From positions 62,001-126,000 of the forward strand of contig PERU01000004.1 in the NCBI GenBank assembly GCA_002928965.1: a stretch of 64,000 nt of DNA, in the 5' to 3' direction. The translations under genes were made by a program, and so were the position numbers. Below, piece after piece: positions 39,000 through 48,276 of the stretch (positions within the stretch are counted from its first letter, which is position 1; each line of letters starts with the position of its first letter). Origin of the DNA: Methylomonas sp. GTDB lineage: Bacteria > Pseudomonadota > Gammaproteobacteria > Methylococcales > Methylomonadaceae. Below the pieces are notes generated by a model, which was not told the DNA's origin, made no database searches, and was given only the letters and a program-made list of their open reading frames with translations.

Positions 39000-40691
39000 A
39001 TGGCGTCAATCAACTCAGCTAGACGGCAGTTTTTGCAACAATCTGCCTTGAGCCTAGCAGCGGCAACATTTCCAGGTTTATTGTTAGCAAATACTGGTAG
39101 CTTAAAACGTGTTGCTTCGTTAGGTTTTAATGCAGATGTGGAAATTGAAATCACCGCAGAATCGCAGCAGGTTGCCATTCTGGCAAAGGGGCCGGCCACG
39201 CAGGTACAAAAATATACCGCAAAACTACTCAAAGGCCCGAGCCAAGCGTTACGGGAGTTGCCGAATAACTATTTAGGCCCTATTTTGAGTTTTCAGCAGG
39301 GTCAGAAAGTCCGGATTTTTTTTAAAAATAGCTTGAATGAATCCTCGATTATTCATTGGCATGGCCTACATGTGCCGCAGCATAGCGATGGGCATCCCAT
39401 GTATTCGATCAATCCAGGCGAGCAATATGTCTATGAATTTGAGGTGATGAATCGTGCCGGCACCAGTTTCTATCATTCACATTCGCACAATTTGACGGCA
39501 GAACAGGTTTATCGCGGCTTGGGTGGTTTGATCACGGTTTCTGATAGTGATGAACAAAGGCTTGAATTGCCTGCCGGTGAGTTTGATTTGCCACTGGTAA
39601 TCCAGGATCGCCGTTTCAATGTTAATAATCAGTTGCAATATGTGCACGGTATGCATGAACGCATGCAAGGCTTTTTAGGCGATACCATTCTGGTGAATGG
39701 TAAGCCGGATGCTCTGTTTCAGGTTAAATCACGCGCGTATCGGTTTAGGGCGGTTAATGCCTCAAACTCCAGAATCTTCAAATTGGGTTGGGATGACGGT
39801 GTGCCATTAACAGCCATCGGTACCGATGGCTGTCTACTGGCAAAACCGGAAACCCGGCCTTACATCATGCTGGCGCCGGGCGAACGGGTGGAATTATGGC
39901 TGGATTTTAGTGGCCGCGCCGTTGGCAGTAATTTGGTGTTATATAGCTTGCCATTTTCCGGCACACAGCCAGGCATGATGGGCGGTGGCATGGGCATGAT
40001 GCATAACACCCTAACGCAAGGCGGCAAGTTTGCTATTGCTACCTTCAAAGTCACAGAAAAGACCAGTGATTCCCCTCGATTGCCGGAAACGTTGGTGCCG
40101 TTTCAGCGTTTGAGTGCAAACGATGTGGACAATCCGTCGAATCCTTTGCCGATTGCCATTTCCATGCAACCGATGCGACCGCTGCTGAATGGCAAGAGCT
40201 TTGCTATGGATAAAGTGCTGGATTTTGAGCATGTCAAACTCGGTTCAATCAAAAAAATTCGGATTTTCCATGAGCATGGCATGATGGGAGGCGATATGCA
40301 GCATGGTCGAAAATCGGAATCATCAGCGGAAGATCGGGAAAGTCCTATGCGTGGTATGCGTATGAAAAAACCTGAAAGTCGGTCTGAGCACGATAGTGGC
40401 CGTAACATGGGTATGGGGGGCGGTGGCATGATGGAGATGGCTCACCCGATACATTTGCACGGTCAGCAATTTCAGGTATTACGGCGTGTAACCGAAAATG
40501 TTCGCGCCAATTATGCCAGCGTCAAAGACGGCTTTATCGATACTGGCTGGAAAGATACCGTGCTGGTTATGCCCGGCGAAGAACTGGAAATCATTAAACC
40601 TTTTCAGGATTTCAAAGGGTTGTTTTTATATCATTGCCATAATCTGGAGCATGAGGATTTGGGAATGATGCGGCAATATTTGGTTGAGTAA
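39000..40691 (+). CDS. Tat-exported multicopper oxidase
   Basis: The 563-residue protein has a twin-arginine signal (ARRQFLQQS), then three cupredoxin domains with the four copper motifs: HWHG (near residue 119), HSHSH (near 159), HPIHLHG (near 481) and HCHNLEHEDLGM (near 542). The last carries the type 1 copper Cys, two His and Met, so the full four-copper set is present. Met- and His-rich inserts near residues 325-345 and 420-480 resemble those of CopA/CueO enzymes, which oxidise Cu(I). GGGGGAG precedes the ATG. It is convergent with a second multicopper oxidase. Confidence 0.94.
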   Translation: MASINSARRQFLQQSALSLAAATFPGLLLANTGSLKRVASLGFNADVEIEITAESQQVAILAKGPATQVQKYTAKLLKGPSQALRELPNNYLGPILSFQQGQKVRIFFKNSLNESSIIHWHGLHVPQHSDGHPMYSINPGEQYVYEFEVMNRAGTSFYHSHSHNLTAEQVYRGLGGLITVSDSDEQRLELPAGEFDLPLVIQDRRFNVNNQLQYVHGMHERMQGFLGDTILVNGKPDALFQVKSRAYRFRAVNASNSRIFKLGWDDGVPLTAIGTDGCLLAKPETRPYIMLAPGERVELWLDFSGRAVGSNLVLYSLPFSGTQPGMMGGGMGMMHNTLTQGGKFAIATFKVTEKTSDSPRLPETLVPFQRLSANDVDNPSNPLPIAISMQPMRPLLNGKSFAMDKVLDFEHVKLGSIKKIRIFHEHGMMGGDMQHGRKSESSAEDRESPMRGMRMKKPESRSEHDSGRNMGMGGGGMMEMAHPIHLHGQQFQVLRRVTENVRANYASVKDGFIDTGWKDTVLVMPGEELEIIKPFQDFKGLFLYHCHNLEHEDLGMMRQYLVE

Positions 40692-40716
40692 CACCATCTG
40701 CTTTGCTGTTTAAATT

Positions 40717-40755
40717 AAAAAACCCTCGTTAACGAAAGTTAACGAGGGTTTTTTT
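40717..40755. terminator. perfect bidirectional terminator between two multicopper oxidase genes
   Basis: AAAAAACCCTCGTTAAC at 40717-40733 is fully complementary to 40738-40754, with a GAAA loop. The A-run and T-run at the ends make it a U-tract terminator on both strands. Confidence 0.95.
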
Positions 40756-40773
40756 CGGGAAAATTCCCAGGGT

Positions 40774-42513
40774 TTACTTGCCGACTAAAGCCAGGATGTT
40801 TTTACGTTTTAAGTAAACCACATAACCGAATAGCCCCAATACCAAGCCTGTCAATAACTGGCCGATAAAAGAAGGTTTTTCAGTAGCGCTTGCGGCATTG
40901 TCTTTTGCTGCACCACTTCCATCGGCAGGTTTAGCCGATGCTGGATTCAACACAAAGCCTTTTTCTTTGGTAGCTCTGATTTCCGGCAACCCCAAGCTTT
41001 TCCAGGCATCGTAGTCCTGCCAAGCGGGATATTTGCCTTCCCAAAATTCTTTGGTGAAATACGGGGCCAAACTCATGCCATGTACTTCCGGAATGCCTTT
41101 TTCGTTCAAATAGTTTTTATAAACCAGCAAACTGATGTCGCCGCCTTCGCCAATGCCATCGGTGGTAAAGGATTTTTCGACATGGTCATGGAACATCCAA
41201 ACCCCTTGGCCGAAGCTGTTCAATCCGTCATCTGTGCCGTTTACTTCCAAATCGATACGTTGGGCTGGCACCATGCCATGTACGTCACGTTTGATATAAG
41301 AAGATGGGCCATTATCGACACCGTCATAATGTGTGACCATCGGTTTGTGGCCGTGTATGTGCATGGCGAAGGATTCTTCATGCCCATTCAAAACCCGCAC
41401 TTTGGCTTTTTTGTTTTCTTCCATGATGATCAAAGACTCCCTTAAGGTGTAAGGGAATGAGCGTCCATTCAGCATGAAATAGTCGGGTGCGGAATCGGTG
41501 ATGTCGTATTCCAGGTTCAAACGCTTGCCAATCAGACGCGGGTCGTTGGCGGATCGCGCCATCATGTGCAGTTCTTTATCCGCCGATTGGTAATGCAAGT
41601 CATATTCGGAAGCGTATTTTTCTTTTACAGCTTGAGAGGGATGCCTGACCTGGCCAGCGCCGACGTTAAACACCTGTACCCAGTTGTTGGGGCGGTTTTC
41701 TTCGACCACAAAAATACCTTGCAACCCCATCGGGATATGCACGTGCGGTTGCACATGGCAATGGTAATACATGGTGCCGGGCTGGCGAGGTTTGATGACA
41801 TAGGTTTTGCTGCTGCCGGGCATCACGTCCATCTGGCCGGTTTGGCCAACGCCATCGTTGCCTTCGCCGCCATGGTCCATATAAGGATGGTCTACGCCAT
41901 GCAAATGGATCGAGTGTGGCAAATAATGACTGTTTTCCAGTACCAGCCAGACAATGTCACCCTGTTCGACGCGAATAACCGGTGACGGTGCGCGCAGCAA
42001 AGGGTTGGCGATAGGCTCGTACAGGCTTAAGGTAGACATATCGCGGGTTTTGGGTGCATATACCCAGAACGTCGGCTGAATGCCGGGGGCAATATCAAAT
42101 GTAGTGGTAGGTTCGCGCGTGTCGGGAGAATGGCCGTTTAATTCAGCAATTTCCAGTTTAATGATGTAATGATCGGGGTCACCATCACCGTCCATATCGT
42201 TAGTGGCGGTGATCGCGTCGGCAGCCAGCTGAGTTTTCATCAGCGTGTCCATGGAAATATTGTTGGTGCCTTTAACAAAGGCGGCAATATCGGCCGGGTT
42301 GTCAGGGTTACACATCCTTGATTCCTGGATCTCCACTCCATCAATGACCTGAGCATCACGCCATTTAGGATCTGTGAAATCAGAGCAAACCTCTTCTGCG
42401 GCACCCAGTGTTACGTTGCTGGAAGCAGGTAACTTGTTGGCTGCAGCATGTGCCAAGGGCGACATAGGCAGAAGCATGGCCCCGCACAGAATGGGAAGAA
42501 CTTTTTTATGCAT
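40774..42513 (-). CDS. membrane-anchored multicopper oxidase with the type 1 site in the N-terminal half
   Basis: The 579-residue protein has a signal peptide (about residues 1-24) and a C-terminal membrane anchor (about 548-570). The first copper region has HSIHLHG (near residue 200) and HCHVQPHVHIPM (near residue 250), a complete type 1 ligand set. The second region has only HIHG (near 384) and HDH (near 441), enough for the trinuclear centre but not type 1. The usual three-domain enzymes have type 1 in the C-terminal domain, so this is the reverse, like two-domain enzymes with the type 1 copper in domain 1. The ATG at 42513 has GAGG 8 nt upstream and is preferred over 42525. The substrate is unknown. 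Confidence 0.88.
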   Translation of the reverse strand: MHKKVLPILCGAMLLPMSPLAHAAANKLPASSNVTLGAAEEVCSDFTDPKWRDAQVIDGVEIQESRMCNPDNPADIAAFVKGTNNISMDTLMKTQLAADAITATNDMDGDGDPDHYIIKLEIAELNGHSPDTREPTTTFDIAPGIQPTFWVYAPKTRDMSTLSLYEPIANPLLRAPSPVIRVEQGDIVWLVLENSHYLPHSIHLHGVDHPYMDHGGEGNDGVGQTGQMDVMPGSSKTYVIKPRQPGTMYYHCHVQPHVHIPMGLQGIFVVEENRPNNWVQVFNVGAGQVRHPSQAVKEKYASEYDLHYQSADKELHMMARSANDPRLIGKRLNLEYDITDSAPDYFMLNGRSFPYTLRESLIIMEENKKAKVRVLNGHEESFAMHIHGHKPMVTHYDGVDNGPSSYIKRDVHGMVPAQRIDLEVNGTDDGLNSFGQGVWMFHDHVEKSFTTDGIGEGGDISLLVYKNYLNEKGIPEVHGMSLAPYFTKEFWEGKYPAWQDYDAWKSLGLPEIRATKEKGFVLNPASAKPADGSGAAKDNAASATEKPSFIGQLLTGLVLGLFGYVVYLKRKNILALVGK

Positions 42514-42749
42514 AGAAAGCCTCATAAAAATTGACGATGTGTCTATTGGGTTTCAAACACGGTTGCAATATAAGAATAGCCAGATACTGTAACCAGAACC
42601 CATAGGTAAAGTACAGAAATTATTTCTAAAAATGTTTTTCTTCAAACGGCTTGCAGCGTGGAAAAGGCCAGCCTTTGGGAAAAAAGTTATAATCATATAA
42701 CACAGTTATTTGACTCTTAACGCTACTCAACCAGGTCCAGCTTTTACTC

Positions 42750-44441
42750 ATGTCTACAACCCGTATAGTGCTTTGTTGTTTATTAGTGTTTTTAGTTCAC
42801 GCCGGTTCCACCTGGTTTTTAAATCGTCCTCAAGATGCCGGAGTCGATGTGCCGTCAGGCAAGTTGATGAGTCTGTCGTTTGCGCCTTTTCGAGAAGGCT
42901 ATAGTCCATTGGAAGAAACCTTCCCGTTACCGGAACATATCGACGAAGACTTGCGCCTATTGGCGGATAAAACCCACACTATCCGTACTTATGCCAGTTT
43001 GGGCGGACTGGAGCCAGCGCCTGCGCTGGCCAGAAAATATGGCTTGAGCGTGATCCAGGGCGGTTGGCTGGGTTATGGCTACATGGACAATAAAAAAGAA
43101 ATGGACGCCTTGATTAAATCAGCCAATGAAAATCCGGATGTGGTCAAGCGGGTGATTGTCGGTAACGAAGTTTTGTTGCGTGGGGATATGGACGTTGACC
43201 GATTGATTGGCTATATCCGCCAAGTCAAAAGTGCCGTCAAGCAACCGGTTTCCTATGCTGATGTCTGGTCGATGTACATGAAGTATCCGCAGTTGATCAA
43301 GGAAGTGGATTTCATCACGATCCATATTTTGCCGTATTGGGAAGATGAGCCGGTTTCTGTCGAGCATGCCTCTGAACATCTTGAAAAAATCGTTAAGCAG
43401 GTCGAGGACGAAGCAAGAGGTTTGGCGCCCGGCAAACCCATCTTGATTGGTGAATCAGGCTGGCCCAGCGCCGGACGTCAAAGAGGCATGGCGATACCGG
43501 GCGTTGTCAATGAAGCAAAATTTATTCGTGACATGATTCAGGTCGTTAATCGGCACGGGTTTGATTACAACATCGTGGAAGCCTTCAATCAGCCCTGGAA
43601 AAGTAATTTGGAGGGCGTGGTGGGGGCTAATTGGGGGTTGTTATCCGCTGATAGACAGCCGGTTTTTCCGTTGACAGGATCGGTATACGAAAATCCAAAT
43701 TGGTCCATCCACTTTGTAGTATCGGTTTTAATCTGGTTGTTGATTGTCGCAGTGTGTTTTCGCAAAATGCAGTTTGAATCGCTGGCGAATTTGATGACGT
43801 TTTTAATTTTGACCCAGCTGTTTAGCATGTGTCTGGTGACGCTGGCGCATTTCCTCTGGTATACGAGTTACAGTTTTTCTCAGCGGACTTACACTGTAGT
43901 GATGGTGGTTGCGAACATAATATTGGGCGCTTTTTTGATTCAGCGTTATCTGGATATCTTAAATAATAGGTCCGGTAACGAAGATTTGGCGCGTAAACTG
44001 AGAATCGGTTATCTGTCCTTTATCTTGCTGGCTTTGTTCAAAACCTTTGGTTTGGCTGTAAATGGGCGCTATCTTAGCTTCCCTGTAGAACAATTCGCTT
44101 TGCCGGCTTTGGGTGTTTTAGGCTTGATGCTCTGTCAATGGCTTAATCGGGGCAGCTTGATCGGGTTTGATCAATTGAGTGGCGGAGGTTTGCAAGGGCG
44201 GCGCGATCAATTGATTGCTTATTTTCTGGTTATTGCTGCAGTAGCCATGATAATGGGTGAAATCAAAGCCTTCATGGATGGTAGAGACTTCATCCAGGCT
44301 CATCCAGGGCTATCAGAAGGTTTGCCTGTTGCTTTGCGTTACACGTTGTATAACCAGCAATTACTCGCATGGCTTGCCTGTCTGTTGATATTGGCTTGGC
44401 CTTTTTGGGCGAGCTCAACTCATAAAGCCAATCAGAGATGA
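42750..44441 (+). CDS. membrane-bound glycoside hydrolase family 17 protein
   Basis: The 563-residue protein has an N-terminal membrane helix (about residues 6-24), an extracytoplasmic GH17-type barrel (about 38-320) with the acid/base IVGNEVLLRG and nucleophile ILIGESGWPS motifs, and about seven C-terminal membrane helices (about 325-560). GH17 enzymes act on beta-1,3-glucans; membrane-linked bacterial forms may hydrolyse or transfer glucan chains during cyclic or periplasmic glucan synthesis. The substrate is inferred. It is divergent from the second multicopper oxidase. Confidence 0.87.
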   Translation: MSTTRIVLCCLLVFLVHAGSTWFLNRPQDAGVDVPSGKLMSLSFAPFREGYSPLEETFPLPEHIDEDLRLLADKTHTIRTYASLGGLEPAPALARKYGLSVIQGGWLGYGYMDNKKEMDALIKSANENPDVVKRVIVGNEVLLRGDMDVDRLIGYIRQVKSAVKQPVSYADVWSMYMKYPQLIKEVDFITIHILPYWEDEPVSVEHASEHLEKIVKQVEDEARGLAPGKPILIGESGWPSAGRQRGMAIPGVVNEAKFIRDMIQVVNRHGFDYNIVEAFNQPWKSNLEGVVGANWGLLSADRQPVFPLTGSVYENPNWSIHFVVSVLIWLLIVAVCFRKMQFESLANLMTFLILTQLFSMCLVTLAHFLWYTSYSFSQRTYTVVMVVANIILGAFLIQRYLDILNNRSGNEDLARKLRIGYLSFILLALFKTFGLAVNGRYLSFPVEQFALPALGVLGLMLCQWLNRGSLIGFDQLSGGGLQGRRDQLIAYFLVIAAVAMIMGEIKAFMDGRDFIQAHPGLSEGLPVALRYTLYNQQLLAWLACLLILAWPFWASSTHKANQR

Positions 44442-44608
44442 TTATTTTGACTAATTAATGACGTTAGCCAAGGTGGTATCTGTTCTGGTGACAGTTTGAC
44501 GCGCGGCAATTTGTCACATTTTCAAATCCTTACCATTTAACTAAACTGTATGCAACTCTTGTATGCGCTCCCTCTCCTAAGGGAAAGAGTTTTAATATCC
44601 TTCCTCAG

Positions 44609-44634
44609 TGCGGCTTAATGCCGCATCTTTTTTT
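44609..44634 (+). terminator. hairpin with T-run just before the M41-like gene
   Basis: TGCGGC at 44609-44614 pairs with GCCGCA at 44620-44625 (loop TTAAT), followed by TCTTTTTTT. It ends only 14 nt before the next start codon, so it could either end the GH17 transcript or act as an attenuator in the leader of the peptidase gene. Confidence 0.7.
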
Positions 44635-44648
44635 GGACGAGGTTATTT

Positions 44649-45335
44649 ATGGAAAGAAACTATCAAGTAGCCAATCCCAAAAATATTGACCCGTATGAGC
44701 TTCATTGCCGCACGGCATATCATGAAGCGGGTCATGCAGCGGCTATTCATATTCGTAATCGACAAAAACAACTTCCGCCGGTATTTTTTGAAATTCAGGT
44801 TAAGAGACCGCATGCCAGCGAAATGGATTTTTTTGCTAAAGTGATTGATGGCAATCTGATTCAAAACTTACCCATTGCGGTGATTGAAAGTTTTTCCATG
44901 GTGACAGATAGCGGTCAGCACAGTTGTCAGCGTGCTTATGAGGCCGACATAGTCAACCTGTTAGTGGGACCTTTGGCAGAGGCCAAGTATGTTTCATTGT
45001 GTGATGATGAGATTTTCAATTTGCAGCTGATGAATTTAAACGCTTTGAGTCATTATGGCGGGCATAGCGATTTGGAGAGCGTGCAGCATTATCTGGAGTA
45101 TTTCATTACATCCAGGCACCACAGAGAGAAAAAGCTGAAGGAGTTATTGTCTCAAGCATATCAATTTATTGATAACCCAAAACATTGGGACTGTATCCGG
45201 AGTTTGGCGCATTTTATTTTAGAGAGCGGCGACGAGGTGATTAGTTGCGATGACGCCATCTGCATTTTCGATACTTGTCTCGCTGCTCGAAAATCGAATA
45301 CCTGGAAAAGATCAGTCACTTTTGCAGGGCGTTAA
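44649..45335 (+). CDS. stand-alone FtsH-type (M41) zinc peptidase-like protein
   Basis: The 228-residue protein has the zinc motif HEAGH (TAYHEAGHAA, near residue 26) and a later GGHSDLESV segment with a possible third zinc ligand (Asp, near residue 140), the layout of an M41 peptidase domain. It has no AAA+ ATPase or membrane helix. GGACGAGG lies before the ATG. It is a whole gene, not a fragment, as it has a ribosome site, no frameshift and family-like spacing. The target and partner are unknown. Confidence 0.8.
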   Translation: MERNYQVANPKNIDPYELHCRTAYHEAGHAAAIHIRNRQKQLPPVFFEIQVKRPHASEMDFFAKVIDGNLIQNLPIAVIESFSMVTDSGQHSCQRAYEADIVNLLVGPLAEAKYVSLCDDEIFNLQLMNLNALSHYGGHSDLESVQHYLEYFITSRHHREKKLKELLSQAYQFIDNPKHWDCIRSLAHFILESGDEVISCDDAICIFDTCLAARKSNTWKRSVTFAGR

Positions 45336-46651
45336 TCTTTGATTTCAGGTTCATCCATTTCGTTTTGATAGATCATGCAGCGATTTCGGCCAGCTTGTTT
45401 GGCTTGATACAGGGCTTGGTCGGCACGAACAAACACTTCATCATGCTGATCCTCGCCTGAAAAATCACTGATTCCACAGCTGAGCGTCAGATTGATGTTT
45501 TCACCGTTATAGTTAAAGCCACTGGATTCGATCAAATCCTTGATTTTTTCGGCCATTTCAAGGGCTTGATGTGCGTGGGTGTTGGGGAGCAGCATCACAA
45601 ACTCTTCTCCGCCATAGCGGGCAATAAAATCGGTTGAACGACAATTATTGACCATTATCTGTCCTACCAGACACAGTGTTTTATCGCCAGCCTTGTGCCC
45701 GTAATTGTCGTTAATGCGTTTGAAATAATCGATATCCCAAATCACCAACGATAATGGTGCCCGATAGCGCAGCCAGCGATTGGCCTCCATTTCTATTCTG
45801 TCTTTATAAGCTAATCGGTTAGGCAGTCCTGTCAATGCGTCGCATAGGGCTCGATCATGCTCAATTTTAAGTTTGGTACGCAAGGCTTCAGTTTCGGTTT
45901 CCAGTATCTGCAGCTTTTCGGTCATCAGCGCGATTTGTTGCTGCGCCTGTTGCTGCCTGTCATCCTCTAGCTGTTTATGCTCAATCAGTTGTTGCATCAA
46001 ATGGTCCAGATGCTCACTGGTCGTGTTTTTTAACAACGTAAGTTCATCCGCTTCATCCGTGCTGCCTCTGATACCATTCAATTCGTTGCTGATTTTAGAA
46101 TTGAGTGCTTCGCGGTGATCCATCGAAAGTTGATTGGATTGCCCCACTATTTCAGCATGCTGTTCGATAATGCCTAATTGATTGGTCAACTCGGCTAAAA
46201 AGCCCTCAATATGATTTTGCTCGGATACCGCATATTCTTTAATGTCTATTAATAGCGCAATGGCCGAATCAATAACATTATTAAAATTTTGATCATCATC
46301 TGTATTGTTTTTGATTTTTTGTCGAAGTGCTGATTTTTGCTGTTGAAAACGCATCGGTACATAGCTTTTAGCCAGTAGTTCATCCAAGCGTTGCAGTAAG
46401 TAAGCATTCCTTTCCGAGGTGTTGTCTTCTTCTTTGTTAGCTTCGTTTTGTTTGGAGATGTGTAATAAGGTTTTGGAGACGGCCTGTAATTCCGGGGTTA
46501 AATCATTCAAGCTGGCGCCGGATTTAAGCCGTTTACCTATTTGTAGTAAATGTGGTTCCAGTAATTTGTGGCTGCCCTGACAAAAAATCAAAAACTGTAT
46601 CACCAATTTATACAGTAATTTTTCTTGATCTAAAGGCGGGATACTATTCAT
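45332..46651 (-). CDS. diguanylate cyclase, second of a tandem pair
   Basis: The 439-residue soluble protein has an N-terminal helical region (about residues 10-190), a coiled coil (about 200-255) and a C-terminal GGDEF domain with GGEEF and an RxxD inhibitory site (RSTD). The N-terminal region is homologous to that of the neighbouring cyclase (shared LEPHL/LDPHL, LKSG, EQNH/EQHE, ETET), so the two arose by tandem duplication. The start is 7 bp after the stop of the first. It should make c-di-GMP from GTP. Confidence 0.92.
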   Translation of the reverse strand: MNSIPPLDQEKLLYKLVIQFLIFCQGSHKLLEPHLLQIGKRLKSGASLNDLTPELQAVSKTLLHISKQNEANKEEDNTSERNAYLLQRLDELLAKSYVPMRFQQQKSALRQKIKNNTDDDQNFNNVIDSAIALLIDIKEYAVSEQNHIEGFLAELTNQLGIIEQHAEIVGQSNQLSMDHREALNSKISNELNGIRGSTDEADELTLLKNTTSEHLDHLMQQLIEHKQLEDDRQQQAQQQIALMTEKLQILETETEALRTKLKIEHDRALCDALTGLPNRLAYKDRIEMEANRWLRYRAPLSLVIWDIDYFKRINDNYGHKAGDKTLCLVGQIMVNNCRSTDFIARYGGEEFVMLLPNTHAHQALEMAEKIKDLIESSGFNYNGENINLTLSCGISDFSGEDQHDEVFVRADQALYQAKQAGRNRCMIYQNEMDEPEIKD

Positions 46652-46658
46652 GTTGATT

Positions 46659-48188
46659 TCAAATGACTACACATTGATTGCGGCCGTGTTGCTTGGCTTG
46701 ATATAAAGCACTGTCTGCACGCACAAATATCGATTCATTGTTGTCGCCCTTGATATATTCGGTTAATCCACATGACAGTGTGATAGATATTCGTTCTCCG
46801 TTTGCATTGAAAATACTATTTTCAATGGTTTCCCGCAATTTGTTTGTCACGTTAAAGGCTTCTTCTACGATAGTTTCAGGAAATAACATCACAAATTCTT
46901 CGCCACCAAATCGAGCGATAAAGTCGGTTTCCCGACAGTGCCTGGATAACAGCTTGCCAATGACTACTAACGCTTTGTCGCCTGATTTATGGCCGTAGGT
47001 ATCATTAATGGTTTTAAAAAAATCAATATCCCAAACAGCTAAGGTTAAAGCCATGTTATAGCGATGTGCGCGGGCAATTTCATCCGTTAGACGCTCATCA
47101 AAAGCAAGCCTGTTGGGTAGATTGGTTAACGGGTCGCGAGTGGCGCGGCGTTGTGCTGCTTCCAAACGTGTTTGCAAATCAGTGGTTTCTGTCTCCATCT
47201 CCCTGATTTTCTGCAGCAAATTGCGAAATTCTCGTTGAGCGTTTTCTCTTTCCAACTGCTCTTGCAGATTGTGCGATTGTAATTGATGGCTAATGCTTTG
47301 CAGGCGAATGTTAACCAACTGTTTTAACGGTTCCAATTGAGTGGCGCTGGCGGATTTTTTTTGTAAGTCCGCCATTTGCGCAGCGACATCGCGGTCAAGG
47401 ATGCAGCGTTTCTTTTCGGCGTCTTCGGCGGCGATGTTAACGCCGGCAGCTGTTAAGCCGAGTTCAGCCAGTTGTTCGGTTAAGCGGGACAGGAAATCGG
47501 CTGTTTCGTGCTGTTCATCCAGCATATGCCTTTTGATTGTCAGCAATAAACTGACCGAATCTTCAAAAACCGATGCCAATGAGTGTCCACTTTGTAAGCG
47601 GAGCTTTAGTTGATTGCCGTCTTCAACAAATATCACCGGCAAATCGGCATTTTCCAACAAATGCATCATTTGCTGGCTGATAGCTTTGCTTTCAGCCAAG
47701 GCGAGTTCAAAACTAAAATCAGTATTTAGTATGGGCTGATTATCCGATTCCAGCAATTCGGACAGTGTCAAAAACAAACGTTGCGGATTGATAAATTCAC
47801 GCTTTTCATAACGGGCATGAATGTTTTTCAACTCGGATGAGTGCTTGGGATAGACGTGACCTAAATAGTCGAACAAAAGAGCAGAGTCAAGGTGACAGGT
47901 GACAGGATGATCTTCTATCGCAACCAAGGCGTTGGAAAACACTTCAAGCTCATGTCGCAATGACTGACTTTTGAGGCCGGATTTTAATAGTTCACGGATA
48001 CGATCCAGATGTGGATCAAGTGATGTGTTGAAGCCTCTGGTCGCAAGTGCGAAGCGGATTATGGTCTTGCACAGCAAGTCCTGATTGATTTTGTACTCTT
48101 TTTCAAATTGTTCCTGGCTATCGAGCAAGTCGAAATATTTATCTTTCCACTTATCAGGATGCTCATCCTTGGTTTTGAAAAAACTCAT
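46659..48188 (-). CDS. diguanylate cyclase, first of a tandem pair (DgcP-like context)
   Basis: The 509-residue protein has a long N-terminal helical region (about residues 25-290), a coiled coil (about 295-340) and a GGDEF domain (about 345-507) with GGEEF and RETD inhibitory site. The frame could begin at a TTG at 48206, but the ATG at 48188 is preferred. It lies after dsbA, as the GGDEF gene dgcP does in Pseudomonas as I recall, which suggests a DgcP-like enzyme. A terminator separates it from dsbA, so it likely has its own promoter. Confidence 0.9.
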   Translation of the reverse strand: MSFFKTKDEHPDKWKDKYFDLLDSQEQFEKEYKINQDLLCKTIIRFALATRGFNTSLDPHLDRIRELLKSGLKSQSLRHELEVFSNALVAIEDHPVTCHLDSALLFDYLGHVYPKHSSELKNIHARYEKREFINPQRLFLTLSELLESDNQPILNTDFSFELALAESKAISQQMMHLLENADLPVIFVEDGNQLKLRLQSGHSLASVFEDSVSLLLTIKRHMLDEQHETADFLSRLTEQLAELGLTAAGVNIAAEDAEKKRCILDRDVAAQMADLQKKSASATQLEPLKQLVNIRLQSISHQLQSHNLQEQLERENAQREFRNLLQKIREMETETTDLQTRLEAAQRRATRDPLTNLPNRLAFDERLTDEIARAHRYNMALTLAVWDIDFFKTINDTYGHKSGDKALVVIGKLLSRHCRETDFIARFGGEEFVMLFPETIVEEAFNVTNKLRETIENSIFNANGERISITLSCGLTEYIKGDNNESIFVRADSALYQAKQHGRNQCVVI

Positions 48189-48209
48189 GAAGTATTGACT
48201 TCCCAAAAA

Positions 48210-48246
48210 GAACGTTAATCAGTAGACCATTATAGTCTACTGATTA
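48210..48246 (-). terminator. terminator after dsbA
   Basis: TAATCAGTAGAC at 48216-48227 pairs perfectly with GTCTACTGATTA at 48235-48246 (12 bp, 7-nt loop). On the minus strand the stem is followed by a T-rich tail (TTCTTTTT). It ends the ccs1-ccsB-dsbA transcript. Confidence 0.8.
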
Positions 48247-48276
48247 CAAATAGCTGCTTCTATAGTGATACGCCAA

